DNA of 64,000 bases from NCBI GenBank assembly GCA_045613745.1, contig JAZLBP010000001.1:1-64000 (forward strand). Direction: 5' to 3'. This document shows, piece by piece, positions 44,277-53,415 of the stretch (position 1 is its first letter; each line of letters starts with the position of its first letter). The position numbers were made by a program, and so were the translations under genes. Source of the DNA: UBA940 sp045613745 (lineage in GTDB: Bacteria; Bacteroidota; Bacteroidia; Bacteroidales; Rikenellaceae). The notes under the pieces are model-generated. The model did no database searches, was not told where the DNA came from, and worked only from the letters and a program-made list of their open reading frames with translations.

Positions 44277-45143
44277 ATGACAATCATTGACGGAAAACTT
44301 ACCGCTCAACAACTGCGCACCGAAATCGCTGCCGAAGTGGCCGAAATGGTAGCCGCAGGACAACCCGCACCTCACCTCGTGGCCATCCTCGTGGGCAACA
44401 ACGGTGCAAGTATGACCTACGTCGCTAACAAAGAGAAGATGTGCGGCGAGTGCGGATTCCGCTCGACCGTGCTCCGTATGCCCGAGGAGACCACCGAGGA
44501 GCAACTGCTCGCCGAGGTGGAGCGACTCAACAACGACCCCGAGGTTGACGGCTTCATCGTACAACTCCCCCTGCCCAAGCACATCGACGAGCAACGCGTA
44601 ATCGAGGCTATCTCGCCCCGCAAAGACGTTGACGGTTTCACCCCCATCAACGTAGGTGCTATGGTTCTTGGCTTGGAGTGTTTCGTACCCGCAACGCCCG
44701 CAGGTATTCTCGAACTGCTCAAACGCTACGAAATCCCCACCTCTGGCAAGAAATGCGTCGTTATCGGCCGCAGCAACATCGTAGGTCGTCCTATGTCGGT
44801 GCTCCTGTCGCAAAAAGGCTGGGATGCAACCGTGACCCTCTGTCACAGCCGCACCGCAAACCTCGCCGAGACCGTAGCCGAAGCCGACATCGTAATCGCA
44901 GCGCTCGGTATCCCCGGATTCGTCAAAGCAAATATGGTTAAAGAGGGTGCAACCGTAATTGACGTGGGTATCACTCGCGTGGCTGCCGACAATGCTCGTG
45001 GCTACAAAGTGGTTGGCGACGTGGACTACGATGAGGTAGCGCCCAAATGCGCATACATCACACCCGTTCCCGGTGGCGTAGGACCTATGACCATCATCTC
45101 ACTGATGAAAAACACCCTCATCGCCGCTAAACGTCGCAAGTAA
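44277..45143 (+). CDS. folD: Bifunctional methylene-THF dehydrogenase / cyclohydrolase
   Basis: Interconverts 5,10-methylene-, methenyl- and 10-formyl-tetrahydrofolate. 288 residues with catalytic Y48 and K52 in TYVANKEK, the QLPLPKH motif, the Rossmann part VVIGRSNIVGRPM and the closing PVPGGVGPMT signature. The stop codon is followed 9 bases later by the left hairpin of repeat copy B, which may serve as its 3' end. Confidence 0.97.
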   Translation: MTIIDGKLTAQQLRTEIAAEVAEMVAAGQPAPHLVAILVGNNGASMTYVANKEKMCGECGFRSTVLRMPEETTEEQLLAEVERLNNDPEVDGFIVQLPLPKHIDEQRVIEAISPRKDVDGFTPINVGAMVLGLECFVPATPAGILELLKRYEIPTSGKKCVVIGRSNIVGRPMSVLLSQKGWDATVTLCHSRTANLAETVAEADIVIAALGIPGFVKANMVKEGATVIDVGITRVAADNARGYKVVGDVDYDEVAPKCAYITPVPGGVGPMTIISLMKNTLIAAKRRK

Positions 45144-45152
45144 TTGTGTATT

Positions 45153-45468
45153 GTTCTTTTTGAGTCATCAAAAAGAACCAAAAAATGACCCGCAGACCGG
45201 GGGTGTAAATACAGTAGGAGTCCCATAAAGGGGCTCCTACTGTATTTATATAGACCACGGTTGGGACATTTTGATTCATTGACGATTCAATAAGAATATT
45301 CCATTTCTTGTATTTTGTTAGTACTCTTTAAGTTATCAAGTGTATCAGAAAAGAGTTGCGGCTGTCTATAAAACATTTGCCCCGCATCCAAAAGGATACG
45401 GGGCAAATGTTTATCGGGCGGTCTGCGCCTCATTTTTTTGGTACTTTTTTGATGACTCAAAAAAGTAC
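45153..45468. repeat. Dispersed repeat family, copy B (complete, inverted ends)
   Basis: 316 bases filling the gap between convergent folD and birA. Left end: hairpin 45153-45178 (11-base-pair stem). Right end: hairpin 45441-45468 (12-base-pair stem). About 50 bases at each end are inverted copies of each other, ending in a CGCAGACC block. Inside lie two long hairpins, 45207-45247 (loop ATAAA) and 45371-45412, then TATAGAC at 45249-45255 and GTCTATA at 45364-45370 facing each other, and an A/T-rich core with TTGATTCATTGACGATTCAA at 45271-45290. No protein-coding potential is apparent. It resembles a MITE or a composite bidirectional terminator. Confidence 0.85.
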
Positions 45469-45472
45469 ATAC

Positions 45473-46183
45473 CTAAATAACAAATGAAATCTCTTTGAAC
45501 AGGAAACTGCGGGGGCCGTCGGGGGTGTCGATGAGGAGGTCGCCGCGGGGTGCTACGTCGCGGATTGTGCCACGCAGAGAGGAGCCGTCGGGAAGGAGAA
45601 ATTGCGCTTCGACGCCTCGACGATACATCCGCTCAATATACTCGGCGTGAAGAGCTTCGGCATTGAGTGCCAAGTCGTTGTAGCGAAGGCGAAGTGCCTC
45701 GGCGAAGTGCGATAGTACCTCATCGCGGTCGAAGGTGTGACCTGCGGCCAGAGCCATAGATGTGGGGTTGGGTAGCGAGGGGTCGAAAGTGGTCTGATTG
45801 ACATTGATTCCGATGCCGACAACCGAGCGCGACACGAGGGCTCCCGACAGAGAGTTTTCGATAAGCACACCGACCAACTTGCGGTCGCCGACGTAGATGT
45901 CGTTTGTCCACTTGATTGTGGTGGCGATTTGGAAGTGGGTGAAGGTGTCAACCAAGGCCAGGGCCACGCACTCCAAGAGCGAAAATTGAGCCGCTACCGC
46001 CAAATTTTCGGGAGCAAGCACCACACTGAACATCAGGTTCTTGCCCGCGTCACTCGCCCAGCGGTTACCCCTCTGTCCGCGCCCCTCGGTTTGATACTCG
46101 GCCACGATAATATCGCCGTGCGCGTAGCGCGGATTGCGAGCCTCGTCGTTGGTCGAGGTGAGTGTGTCGAAACGATAAATCAT
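45473..46183 (-). CDS. birA: Biotin--[acetyl-CoA carboxylase] ligase
   Basis: Activates biotin with ATP and attaches it to biotin carboxyl carrier protein. 236 residues: catalytic domain with GRGQRGNRW (34-42), IKWTNDIYV and GIGINVNQ, then a short C-terminal SH3-like domain. It lacks the N-terminal DNA-binding domain of the E. coli BirA repressor, so it is enzyme only. Its stop lies five bases from the right hairpin of repeat copy B. Confidence 0.93.
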   Translation of the reverse strand: MIYRFDTLTSTNDEARNPRYAHGDIIVAEYQTEGRGQRGNRWASDAGKNLMFSVVLAPENLAVAAQFSLLECVALALVDTFTHFQIATTIKWTNDIYVGDRKLVGVLIENSLSGALVSRSVVGIGINVNQTTFDPSLPNPTSMALAAGHTFDRDEVLSHFAEALRLRYNDLALNAEALHAEYIERMYRRGVEAQFLLPDGSSLRGTIRDVAPRGDLLIDTPDGPRSFLFKEISFVI

Positions 46184-46274
46184 CGGCGCGAAAAGGGGGT
46201 TAAATTTTTATTCGATTTTGCTTTGGGGTGTTAAATTTCGGGGCATATGGACGAAAAATTACACTCTCCGCAAG

Positions 46275-46305
46275 CAAAGGTATGATTTTGAGTGCAAAAT
46301 CACAA
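46275..46305 (-). promoter_or_regulatory. birA promoter
   Basis: Minus strand TTGT at 46305-46302, 19 bases, TACCTTTG at 46282-46275. The leader to birA is about 85 bases. Confidence 0.5.
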
Positions 46306-46322
46306 TTTGTTTTGTACATTTG
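46287..46322 (+). promoter_or_regulatory. Promoter of the S9 peptidase-aspartate kinase unit
   Basis: TACATTTG at 46315-46322, with TTTG at 46287-46290 upstream (24-base spacing). The predicted start near 46329 is 16 bases before the ATG at 46345. It overlaps the oppositely directed birA promoter. Confidence 0.55.
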
Positions 46323-46344
46323 CGCACACAAAATTATAGGTCAA

Positions 46345-48498
46345 ATGAAGAACACTAAAAACATCGTTGGCATCATCGCACTTGCAGTGTGTGCTGTCGC
46401 AACCTTTGCATCGTGCAATAAAACTATGAAAATAAATATGTTGCCCTATCCCGAGACCCGCTGCGAGGCTGTGGTGGACAACTACTTCGGTACCGAGGTG
46501 GCTGACCCCTACCGCTGGTTGGAGGACGACCGTTCGGCCGAAACTGCCGAGTGGGTTGCCGCACAAAACCGTGTGACCTTCGACTATCTGCACCAAATTC
46601 CGTTCCGCGACGCTGTGCGCGAGCGCCTTACCGAGCTCTACAACTATCCCAAGGTGGGTATGCCCCGCCGCGTGGGTGATTGGTGGCTGGTGTTCCGCAA
46701 CGACGGACTGCAAAACCAATCGGTGTTGTACCGCTGCTCGTCGCCCGAGGACAAGGGTGAGGTGCTGCTCGACCCCAACACCCTGAGCGAGGATGGTACC
46801 GTAGCGCTGTCGGCTGTGGCTTACTCGGAGAATGGTCGCTATATGGCCTACTCGGTGTCGGTTGCAGGCTCCGACTGGGTTGAGATTCGCATCCGCGAAG
46901 TAGCAACAGGCAAAGACCTCAAAGATGTCATCCGCAACGTGAAGTTCTCGGGTGCATCGTGGGCTGCCGACTCCAAAGGATTTTATTACAGCGCATACGA
47001 CAAGCCGAAGAAGGGTGCTGAACTGAGCGAGCAAAACCGCTTCCAAAAGGTTTATTACCACAAGCTCGGCCAAGCGCAACGCAACGATGCGTTGATTTAC
47101 GAAGATAAAGAACACCCCCTGCGTTACTTCTCGTCGGGCGACTCGGATGATGGCCGCTGGCTGTTTGTCTATGGCTCGGAGGGTACCTACGGAACCGAGA
47201 TTCTCTACCGCAAGGCTGCCGACCGCAAGGCTCCCTGGAAGGTGCTGTTCAAAGGTTTCGAGTGGGAGTACTCGATTATCCACGCCGAGGGTGATATGGC
47301 CTATGTATTGACCAACCAAGACGCCCCCAACTGCCGATTGATGGAGGTTGAATTGGAGTCGGGCACTATTGTTCGCGACGTTATTCCCCACCGCGAGGAC
47401 GCTCTGTTGGAGAGTGTTTCGGCTGTTGGTGGCGGTTTCGTGGCTCGCTACCTCAAAGACGCCTGCTCGAAAGTTGAGCAATGGACTTTAGAGGGCGAGA
47501 AGGTACGCGACGTTGCTATCGAGGGTATCGTGTCGGCTTCGGGCTTTGGTGGCCAAATGACCGACTCGACCGTGTTCTACTCGCTGACAGGCTTCACCTC
47601 GCCTTCGAGCGTTTGGGAGCTCAACCTCAACTCGGGCGAGAGCCGCGAGATCTTCCCCGCCGAGGTGTGCTTCAACCCCGATGACTTCGAGACCAAACAG
47701 GTGTTCTTCACCAGCAAGGACGGCACCCAGGTTCCGATGTTCATCACCCACCGCAAGGGCCTCAAACTCAAAGGTAACAACCCCACATATCTGTATGGTT
47801 ACGGTGGTTTCAGCTCGAACCGCACCCCTCGTTTCGTACCTGCTGCCATTATGCTGATGGAGCAAGGCGGTGTTCACGTAGAGGTTTGTCTGCGTGGCGG
47901 TAACGAGTATGGCGAGGAGTGGCACCGTGCAGGTATGCTCCAAAACAAACAAAACGTATTCGACGACTTTATCGGCGCTGCCGAGTGGCTCATCGCCGAG
48001 GGTTACACCTCGCCCAAGAAACTGGCTATCGCCGGTGGCTCAAACGGTGGTCTGCTCGTGGGTGCATGTATGACCCAACGTCCCGACCTCTATGCTGTGG
48101 CACTGCCCGCAGTAGGCGTTATGGATATGTTGCGCTACCACCTGTTCACCGTAGGTTGGGGATGGGTTGTAGAGTACGGCTCGAGCGAGAGTGAAGAGCA
48201 ATTCCCCTGGGTTTATGCCTACTCGCCCCTGCACAACATCCGCGACGGCGTGAGCTATCCCGCAACTCTGGTCACCACTGCCGACCACGACGACCGCGTA
48301 GTTCCTGCCCACTCGTTCAAGTTTGCTGCACGCCTGCAAGCGGCACAAGGCTCGGAGCGCCCCACCCTTATCCGCATCGACACCAATGCGGGTCACGGCG
48401 CGGGTAAACCCACATCGAAACGCATCGACGAGGCGGCCGACACCTACTCGTTTATGCTGTGGAACACCGACACCGAGTTCCGCCCCGTAAAGAAATAA
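46345..48498 (+). CDS. Prolyl oligopeptidase family (S9) serine peptidase
   Basis: 717 residues from ATG 46345. N-terminal signal with a lipobox-like cysteine (AVATFASCNK), seven-bladed propeller domain (PYRWLEDDRS start) and alpha/beta-hydrolase domain with nucleophile S566 in GGSNGG, an aspartate in TADHDDRVVP and histidine in NAGHGAGK. It cleaves peptides after proline in the periplasm. The open frame upstream to 46228 precedes the promoter and is not used. Aspartate kinase follows after 37 bases. Confidence 0.93.
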   Translation: MKNTKNIVGIIALAVCAVATFASCNKTMKINMLPYPETRCEAVVDNYFGTEVADPYRWLEDDRSAETAEWVAAQNRVTFDYLHQIPFRDAVRERLTELYNYPKVGMPRRVGDWWLVFRNDGLQNQSVLYRCSSPEDKGEVLLDPNTLSEDGTVALSAVAYSENGRYMAYSVSVAGSDWVEIRIREVATGKDLKDVIRNVKFSGASWAADSKGFYYSAYDKPKKGAELSEQNRFQKVYYHKLGQAQRNDALIYEDKEHPLRYFSSGDSDDGRWLFVYGSEGTYGTEILYRKAADRKAPWKVLFKGFEWEYSIIHAEGDMAYVLTNQDAPNCRLMEVELESGTIVRDVIPHREDALLESVSAVGGGFVARYLKDACSKVEQWTLEGEKVRDVAIEGIVSASGFGGQMTDSTVFYSLTGFTSPSSVWELNLNSGESREIFPAEVCFNPDDFETKQVFFTSKDGTQVPMFITHRKGLKLKGNNPTYLYGYGGFSSNRTPRFVPAAIMLMEQGGVHVEVCLRGGNEYGEEWHRAGMLQNKQNVFDDFIGAAEWLIAEGYTSPKKLAIAGGSNGGLLVGACMTQRPDLYAVALPAVGVMDMLRYHLFTVGWGWVVEYGSSESEEQFPWVYAYSPLHNIRDGVSYPATLVTTADHDDRVVPAHSFKFAARLQAAQGSERPTLIRIDTNAGHGAGKPTSKRIDEAADTYSFMLWNTDTEFRPVKK

Positions 48499-48535
48499 CC
48501 CGAACTAAATAACTTACAACACAGAAACAAACACT

Positions 48536-49801
48536 ATGAAAGTTTACAAATTTGGTGGTGCATCTGTCCGCTCGGCGGAGGGTGTACGCAACCTCAAATA
48601 CATCATCGAGGACCAAAGCGAGCTGTTCATCATCATCTCGGCGATGGGCAAAACTACCAACGCTTTGGAGAACATCCTTGACTTGTTCTACAAGGGCGAC
48701 AAAGAGGGCTCGCTGGCCGCAATCGCTGAGGTGGAGACCTACCACACCACCATTATGGACGACCTGTTTGGCAAGGGCGTTGTTCCCGCATCGGTTCAGG
48801 AGCTATTCGCAGCTCTGCGCCAAATCGTGAGCGAGGGTGTGCCCGCAGCGCGCGAGTGGGAGTGCTGGTACGACGCTGTGGTTAGCTACGGCGAGTTGAT
48901 TTCGACCAGCATCATCTCGGAGTTCCTGCGCAACGAGGGCGTGGCCAACAAGTGGATTGATATGCGCCGTACCTTTGTTACCGACGGTAACTTCAAATAT
49001 GCCAATGTCGATCTGATTGCCACCAAACGTCTGCTCGAAAAGGCTGTTGCCGAGGCCGAGGAGAGTATCTATATCGGTCAAGGCTTTATCGGTGCAACAC
49101 ACACCGGCGAGACCACCACTCTGGGTCGTGAGGGCTCGGACTACTCGGCTGCCGTTGTTGCTTCGGTTATGGGTGCCGAGAGCCTCGCTATTTGGAAGGA
49201 CGTTATCGGCGTGCTGAATGCCGACCCCAAAATCTTCCCCGATGCCCAATACATTCCCGAGCTGACCTATCTGGATGCTATTGAGCTGGCGTATAGCGGT
49301 GCACAAATCATCCACCCCAAGACCATCAAACCCCTGCAAAACAGCGATATTCCGTTGTATGTACGTCCCTTTGGCGACAAATTTGCTCCGGGTACCGTAA
49401 TCAAGAATGTAGTTGAGCGCCCCGTTGAGATTCCCATCCGAATCCTCAAACGCAAACAAGTGGTGATGAGCATCCAACCCAACGACTTCTCGTTCGTATT
49501 GGAGGAGCGTTTGGCCAAAATCTTCACCCTGCTCGAAGACTACAACATCAAGGTGAACCTTATCGAGACCTCGGCCATCAAGATGAACCTGTGTGTGGAT
49601 AATTCGCGCCACCTGCTCCGCGTTATCGAGGATTTCCACCGCAACGGTTTCACCGTTAAACACAGCGAGAATATGGAGCTGCTGACCATCCGCGGCTATA
49701 CCACCGAACTGCTCGACCGCTATGTACACAAGAGCGTGGTTATGGCACAACGTTCGGAGGTTCTGCTGCGTATCGTTCGCCCCGAGGGTACCGAACTTTA
49801 A
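48536..49801 (+). CDS. lysC: Aspartate kinase, monofunctional
   Basis: First step of the aspartate pathway to lysine, threonine and methionine. 421 residues: kinase domain starting KVYKFGGASV, a GFIGATHTGETTTLGREGSDYSA-type substrate loop (around residue 185-205) and C-terminal ACT-domain region (NIKVNLIETSAIKMNLCVD) for feedback control. Not fused to homoserine dehydrogenase. Sandwiched between two exported peptidase genes with gaps of 37 and 22 bases, which is an unusual operon context. Confidence 0.93.
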   Translation: MKVYKFGGASVRSAEGVRNLKYIIEDQSELFIIISAMGKTTNALENILDLFYKGDKEGSLAAIAEVETYHTTIMDDLFGKGVVPASVQELFAALRQIVSEGVPAAREWECWYDAVVSYGELISTSIISEFLRNEGVANKWIDMRRTFVTDGNFKYANVDLIATKRLLEKAVAEAEESIYIGQGFIGATHTGETTTLGREGSDYSAAVVASVMGAESLAIWKDVIGVLNADPKIFPDAQYIPELTYLDAIELAYSGAQIIHPKTIKPLQNSDIPLYVRPFGDKFAPGTVIKNVVERPVEIPIRILKRKQVVMSIQPNDFSFVLEERLAKIFTLLEDYNIKVNLIETSAIKMNLCVDNSRHLLRVIEDFHRNGFTVKHSENMELLTIRGYTTELLDRYVHKSVVMAQRSEVLLRIVRPEGTEL

Positions 49802-49823
49802 TTTATTTAATGGAGTATAAAAT

Positions 49824-51836
49824 ATGAAAAAGATAGCAATGATTACAATGTTGGCGGGTGCTGTGTGCGCCTGCTCGGGCGACAAGGCTACCAAAGCCAT
49901 CGACCCCGTAAACTTCAACAACGAGATTGCTCTGGAACAAGACTTCTATGAGCACTTCACAGGCGGCTGGCAAAAGCTCAACCCGCTGAAACCCGAGTAC
50001 TCGCGCTATGGTGCATTTGATGTTGTACGCGAGAACAACGAGGTGCGTATCAACGAACTGTTCACCGAGCTGGCGGCGCAAACCCACGAGAGTGGCTCGG
50101 TAGCACAAAAGATTGCCGACCTCTACAACCTCGGTATGGACTCGGTGCGCCTTAACACCGAGGCTGCACAACCCGTAATGGAGGACTTGGCACGCATCCG
50201 CGAGGTATCGACAGCCAAGACTCTGGCTGCACTGGTTGCCGATATGCACACCACCTCGGGCGCGCCCTTCTTTATGCCCTTTGTGGATGCCGACTTGGTT
50301 AACCCCGACGAGAATGCTCTGTATCTGTATCAGGCAGGTCTGGGTATGGATAACAAGGAGTACTACTTGGAGGCCGAAAACGAGCGCATCCTCAATGCCT
50401 ACAAAACCTATGTAACCACTCTGTTTGAGCTGGCAGGTTTCGGCGCCGACGAGGCTGCTGCGGCTATGGAGAATGTGTTGGCAGTTGAGATGGAGATTGC
50501 CAAAGGTTCGCTGAGCCAAGTTGAGCTGCGCGATATTCAACGCAACTACAACCCTATGTCGGTGGCAAAACTCAAAGCCGACTACCCTGCGTTCGACTGG
50601 AATACTTACTTCCAACTTATGGGTATCGAGGTCGAGAGCGTAGTTGTAGGCCAACCCTCGGTGCTGGCGGCTATGAACTCGCTGGTAAAGAAAATGAACA
50701 CCGAGCAGATGCGCGACTACCTGTCGTTCCACTATCTGAACAGCGCAGCTAACTACCTGAGCGACGATTGGAGCAACGCCAACTTCGAGTTCTTCGGTCG
50801 CGTGATGTCGGGTCAAGAGCAACCCCGTCCCCGTTGGAAACGCGCTCTGGGCGCACCCAACCACGTTCTGGGCGAGGCTGTGGGCGAGCTGTACGTTGCA
50901 AAATACTTCCCCGAGAGCCACAAAGCAAAGGTGCTCGAGATGGTACAAAACCTGCAAACCGCACTCGGCCAACACATCGAGGCTTTGGAGTGGATGAGCC
51001 AGGCTACCAAACAGGCTGCGAGCGAGAAACTGTCGAACTTCATTGTGAAAATCGGCTACCCCGACACTTGGAAGGACTACTCGACACTCGAAATCGCTGC
51101 CGAGGAGAGCTATTGGACCAATATGAAACGCGCACAAGCGTGGTACACCGCCGATGGTATTGCCAAACTCGGCAAACCCGTTGACAAGGCTCAATGGCTG
51201 ATGACTCCCCAAACCGTGAACGCATACTACAACCCCGTGACCAACGAGATTTGCTTCCCCGCGGCGATTCTGCAACCTCCCTTCTTCAACCCCGAGGCTG
51301 ACGACGCTGTGAACTATGGTGCAATCGGTGTGGTTATCGGCCACGAGATGACCCACGGCTTCGACGACCAAGGACGCCAATTCGACAAGGATGGCTCGCT
51401 GCGCGACTGGTGGGCTCCCGAGGATGCTGCCAAGTTCAATGAGCTGGCACAAGTGTTGGTTGAGCAGTTCAACAAAATCGAAGTAATGCCCGGTTTGATG
51501 GCAAATGGCCAGCTTTCGCTCGGCGAGAACATTGCCGACCAAGGAGGTTTGAAAGTGTCGTACACCGCATTTATGAATATGCTGAACGGCACCGAGCCCG
51601 CACCCATCGACGGATTTACCGCAGCACAACGTTTCTACATCGGTTACACCAACGTGTGGGCACAAAACATCCGCGACGAGGAGATTGCTAAACGCACCAA
51701 GATGGACCCCCACTCGCTGGGTAAATGGCGCGTGAACGCAACCCTGCGCAACATCGAGGAGTTCTACGCTGCCTTCGGTATCAAAGAGGGCGACGCTATG
51801 TGGATGGATCCCGCCGAGCGCGTCAACATCTGGTAG
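49824..51836 (+). CDS. M13 (neprilysin/PepO) family zinc metallopeptidase, lipoprotein
   Basis: 670 residues. Lipobox cysteine in AGAVCACSGD, helical M13 N-terminal domain, then the zinc motif HEMTH at 507-511 within IGHEMTHGFDDQGRQFD and the third-ligand region ENIADQGGL. The family cuts short peptides outside the cytoplasm. With the S9 peptidase of the same unit it could supply amino acids from peptides. Ends at an intrinsic terminator. Confidence 0.94.
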   Translation: MKKIAMITMLAGAVCACSGDKATKAIDPVNFNNEIALEQDFYEHFTGGWQKLNPLKPEYSRYGAFDVVRENNEVRINELFTELAAQTHESGSVAQKIADLYNLGMDSVRLNTEAAQPVMEDLARIREVSTAKTLAALVADMHTTSGAPFFMPFVDADLVNPDENALYLYQAGLGMDNKEYYLEAENERILNAYKTYVTTLFELAGFGADEAAAAMENVLAVEMEIAKGSLSQVELRDIQRNYNPMSVAKLKADYPAFDWNTYFQLMGIEVESVVVGQPSVLAAMNSLVKKMNTEQMRDYLSFHYLNSAANYLSDDWSNANFEFFGRVMSGQEQPRPRWKRALGAPNHVLGEAVGELYVAKYFPESHKAKVLEMVQNLQTALGQHIEALEWMSQATKQAASEKLSNFIVKIGYPDTWKDYSTLEIAAEESYWTNMKRAQAWYTADGIAKLGKPVDKAQWLMTPQTVNAYYNPVTNEICFPAAILQPPFFNPEADDAVNYGAIGVVIGHEMTHGFDDQGRQFDKDGSLRDWWAPEDAAKFNELAQVLVEQFNKIEVMPGLMANGQLSLGENIADQGGLKVSYTAFMNMLNGTEPAPIDGFTAAQRFYIGYTNVWAQNIRDEEIAKRTKMDPHSLGKWRVNATLRNIEEFYAAFGIKEGDAMWMDPAERVNIW

Positions 51837-51856
51837 TGACAAATACCTTATATAGA

Positions 51857-51893
51857 AAAAAGGCTGTCCCGTGATTGGGGCAGCCTTTTTAGT
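51857..51893. terminator. Terminator between the M13 peptidase gene and the convergent lipoprotein gene
   Basis: AAAAAAGGCTGTCCC pairs with GGGGCAGCCTTTTT around a GTGATT loop; A- and T-runs at both sides suggest it works in both directions. Confidence 0.85.
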
Positions 51894-51913
51894 TTTGGCC
51901 TTGTTGCAAAGCT

Positions 51914-52690
51914 CTAATAAGAGATTTGTTTGTGGACGGAGCTTTGATAGGTGACGGTGAAGCGGTCGGGGTCGGCGTGCTCGGCCTCCATAACAGCCGA
52001 GAGTGCCTCAACACTAACCGAACCGTGGAATGGATTCACTCTACTGTACTGCCACTCATAACGAGTCCAACACGACACCTCACACATCAAGTTAGTGGCT
52101 TGGTAGCGCAACTTCAGACCATAGTCCTGAAATCCACCCGTGCCATCGGTGATATTCAACATCTCGGTATTGGTCGAGAAATCGGCTTTGTGATAGACTG
52201 TCCACTCAAACTTCTCGACGTGAGGACTATCATCAATGTTATATTTGCTCGGCTCCGAAAAATCACAAACAACACTATAGGTATTGTCGTAGAGGGTGGT
52301 GATAGTCAGGTTGTCGTAGGTGCGACTTGCGCCCTGCTCGCCAAAAGGAACCCCATTGCCCGTAATCTTGCTATGTATGCCCTTCGAATCAATCAGCACA
52401 ATACCATCGTCAGCTTTGCGGATTCTAATATATTTAAAATGTTTGTCCTCGTAGGCATAACGCGCGGAGTCGGACTCCAGCGACGCCCAATGTTCGGCCG
52501 ACAGAATGGTGTGCACCTTGTTCATATGAGTGGTCAAGTGTGCCTCAAATCGACTGCAGGCGTATTTGTATGCTACATCGGACGAGGTGCGAACAACATC
52601 GGGCTCGTCGTAGGTACAGCTCACAGCCGACACCGCAATCAACAATGCAACCGTCCATTTCATATAGTTTATCTTACTACTCATAGCCAT
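51914..52690 (-). CDS. Lipoprotein of unknown function
   Basis: 258 residues (possibly starting at the ATG for MKW, nine codons later). Lipobox cysteine in AVSAVSCTYD, then a mature part rich in Tyr, Asp and Ser with strand-like patterns and no known motif. Its ATG shares one base with the stop of the barrel-protein gene (TAATG), so the two are translationally coupled and likely form an outer-membrane pair. Confidence 0.75.
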   Translation of the reverse strand: MAMSSKINYMKWTVALLIAVSAVSCTYDEPDVVRTSSDVAYKYACSRFEAHLTTHMNKVHTILSAEHWASLESDSARYAYEDKHFKYIRIRKADDGIVLIDSKGIHSKITGNGVPFGEQGASRTYDNLTITTLYDNTYSVVCDFSEPSKYNIDDSPHVEKFEWTVYHKADFSTNTEMLNITDGTGGFQDYGLKLRYQATNLMCEVSCWTRYEWQYSRVNPFHGSVSVEALSAVMEAEHADPDRFTVTYQSSVHKQISY

Positions 52691-53415
52691 TATTTTTTGG
52701 AGTTAAACCTGAAACCGATACCCACATTGAGCCATCCGCGATCGGAGTATCCAAGCTCGGCAAAACCGAACACTTGGCGTCCGACACTGAGGCCAATAGG
52801 GATTGCCTCGAATGCTGGCATCAAGCTACCGATGCACAGAGGTGAGGTGTAGTCGTAGTTGGTACGCATCCACGAACCGACAATACCCAACGACACGGAG
52901 GAGTACATGCGGACCAAATCCCTGCGCAGCCACACAAAACGCACCGTAGGCATCACTATCAGGAAGTGCTCTTTGCAACTACCCACACAATAATCTCCAT
53001 CAACAGCGTAGCGTTTGTTGAAACTACCCGTATAGGCAGCCACGGCACCCAACTCACACCATCTCTTGGCGCGATAGGTATAGGAGAGTCCCACCGAAGG
53101 CATTTTTGCTATACGGCTGTCGTAGTATTTGAGCTGGTCGTAGTAGAATCCCTGCTCGTAGGCGTCGTAGAAATCTTGGTAATTGTCGGGAGGTGTCAGC
53201 AACGACGAGTATTGGTTGTAGTAATAGTCGCTGCTATTGACAAAGCCGTAGTAAATTGTATTGGTGGGCTTGACACCCATCGAGGCGCGCACCTCGTGCC
53301 GCGGCCCGATTTCGAGTTGTCGCCCGCTTGCGAGCCCTTGCGCTGTGGCCGAGGCCGTCACCCCGAGCACAAGCACTGTGGCCAGCAACACCCGTCGTAG
53401 GATTGCTCTGTTCAT
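52690..53415 (-). CDS. Outer-membrane beta-barrel-like protein of unknown function
   Basis: 241 residues. Signal peptide (LLATVLVLGVTASATAQG), then many short amphipathic strands with aromatic residues (PSVGLSYTYRAKRW, TVRFVWLRRD) and a C-terminus ending in GWLNVGIGFRFN, as in small outer-membrane barrels. Ligand unknown. The leader has a hairpin (CTTCGG/CCGAAG, 53440-53455), and a promoter-like TAACTTTA lies at 53499-53492 on the minus strand. Confidence 0.75.
   Translation of the reverse strand: MNRAILRRVLLATVLVLGVTASATAQGLASGRQLEIGPRHEVRASMGVKPTNTIYYGFVNSSDYYYNQYSSLLTPPDNYQDFYDAYEQGFYYDQLKYYDSRIAKMPSVGLSYTYRAKRWCELGAVAAYTGSFNKRYAVDGDYCVGSCKEHFLIVMPTVRFVWLRRDLVRMYSSVSLGIVGSWMRTNYDYTSPLCIGSLMPAFEAIPIGLSVGRQVFGFAELGYSDRGWLNVGIGFRFNSKK

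Noticed and set aside
45153..45468. Insertion sequence with a transposase
   Set aside because: No open frame of useful length inside the element; at most a non-autonomous element.
46228..46344. Upstream extension of the S9 peptidase
   Set aside because: The promoter lies inside it, and the signal peptide starts at 46345.
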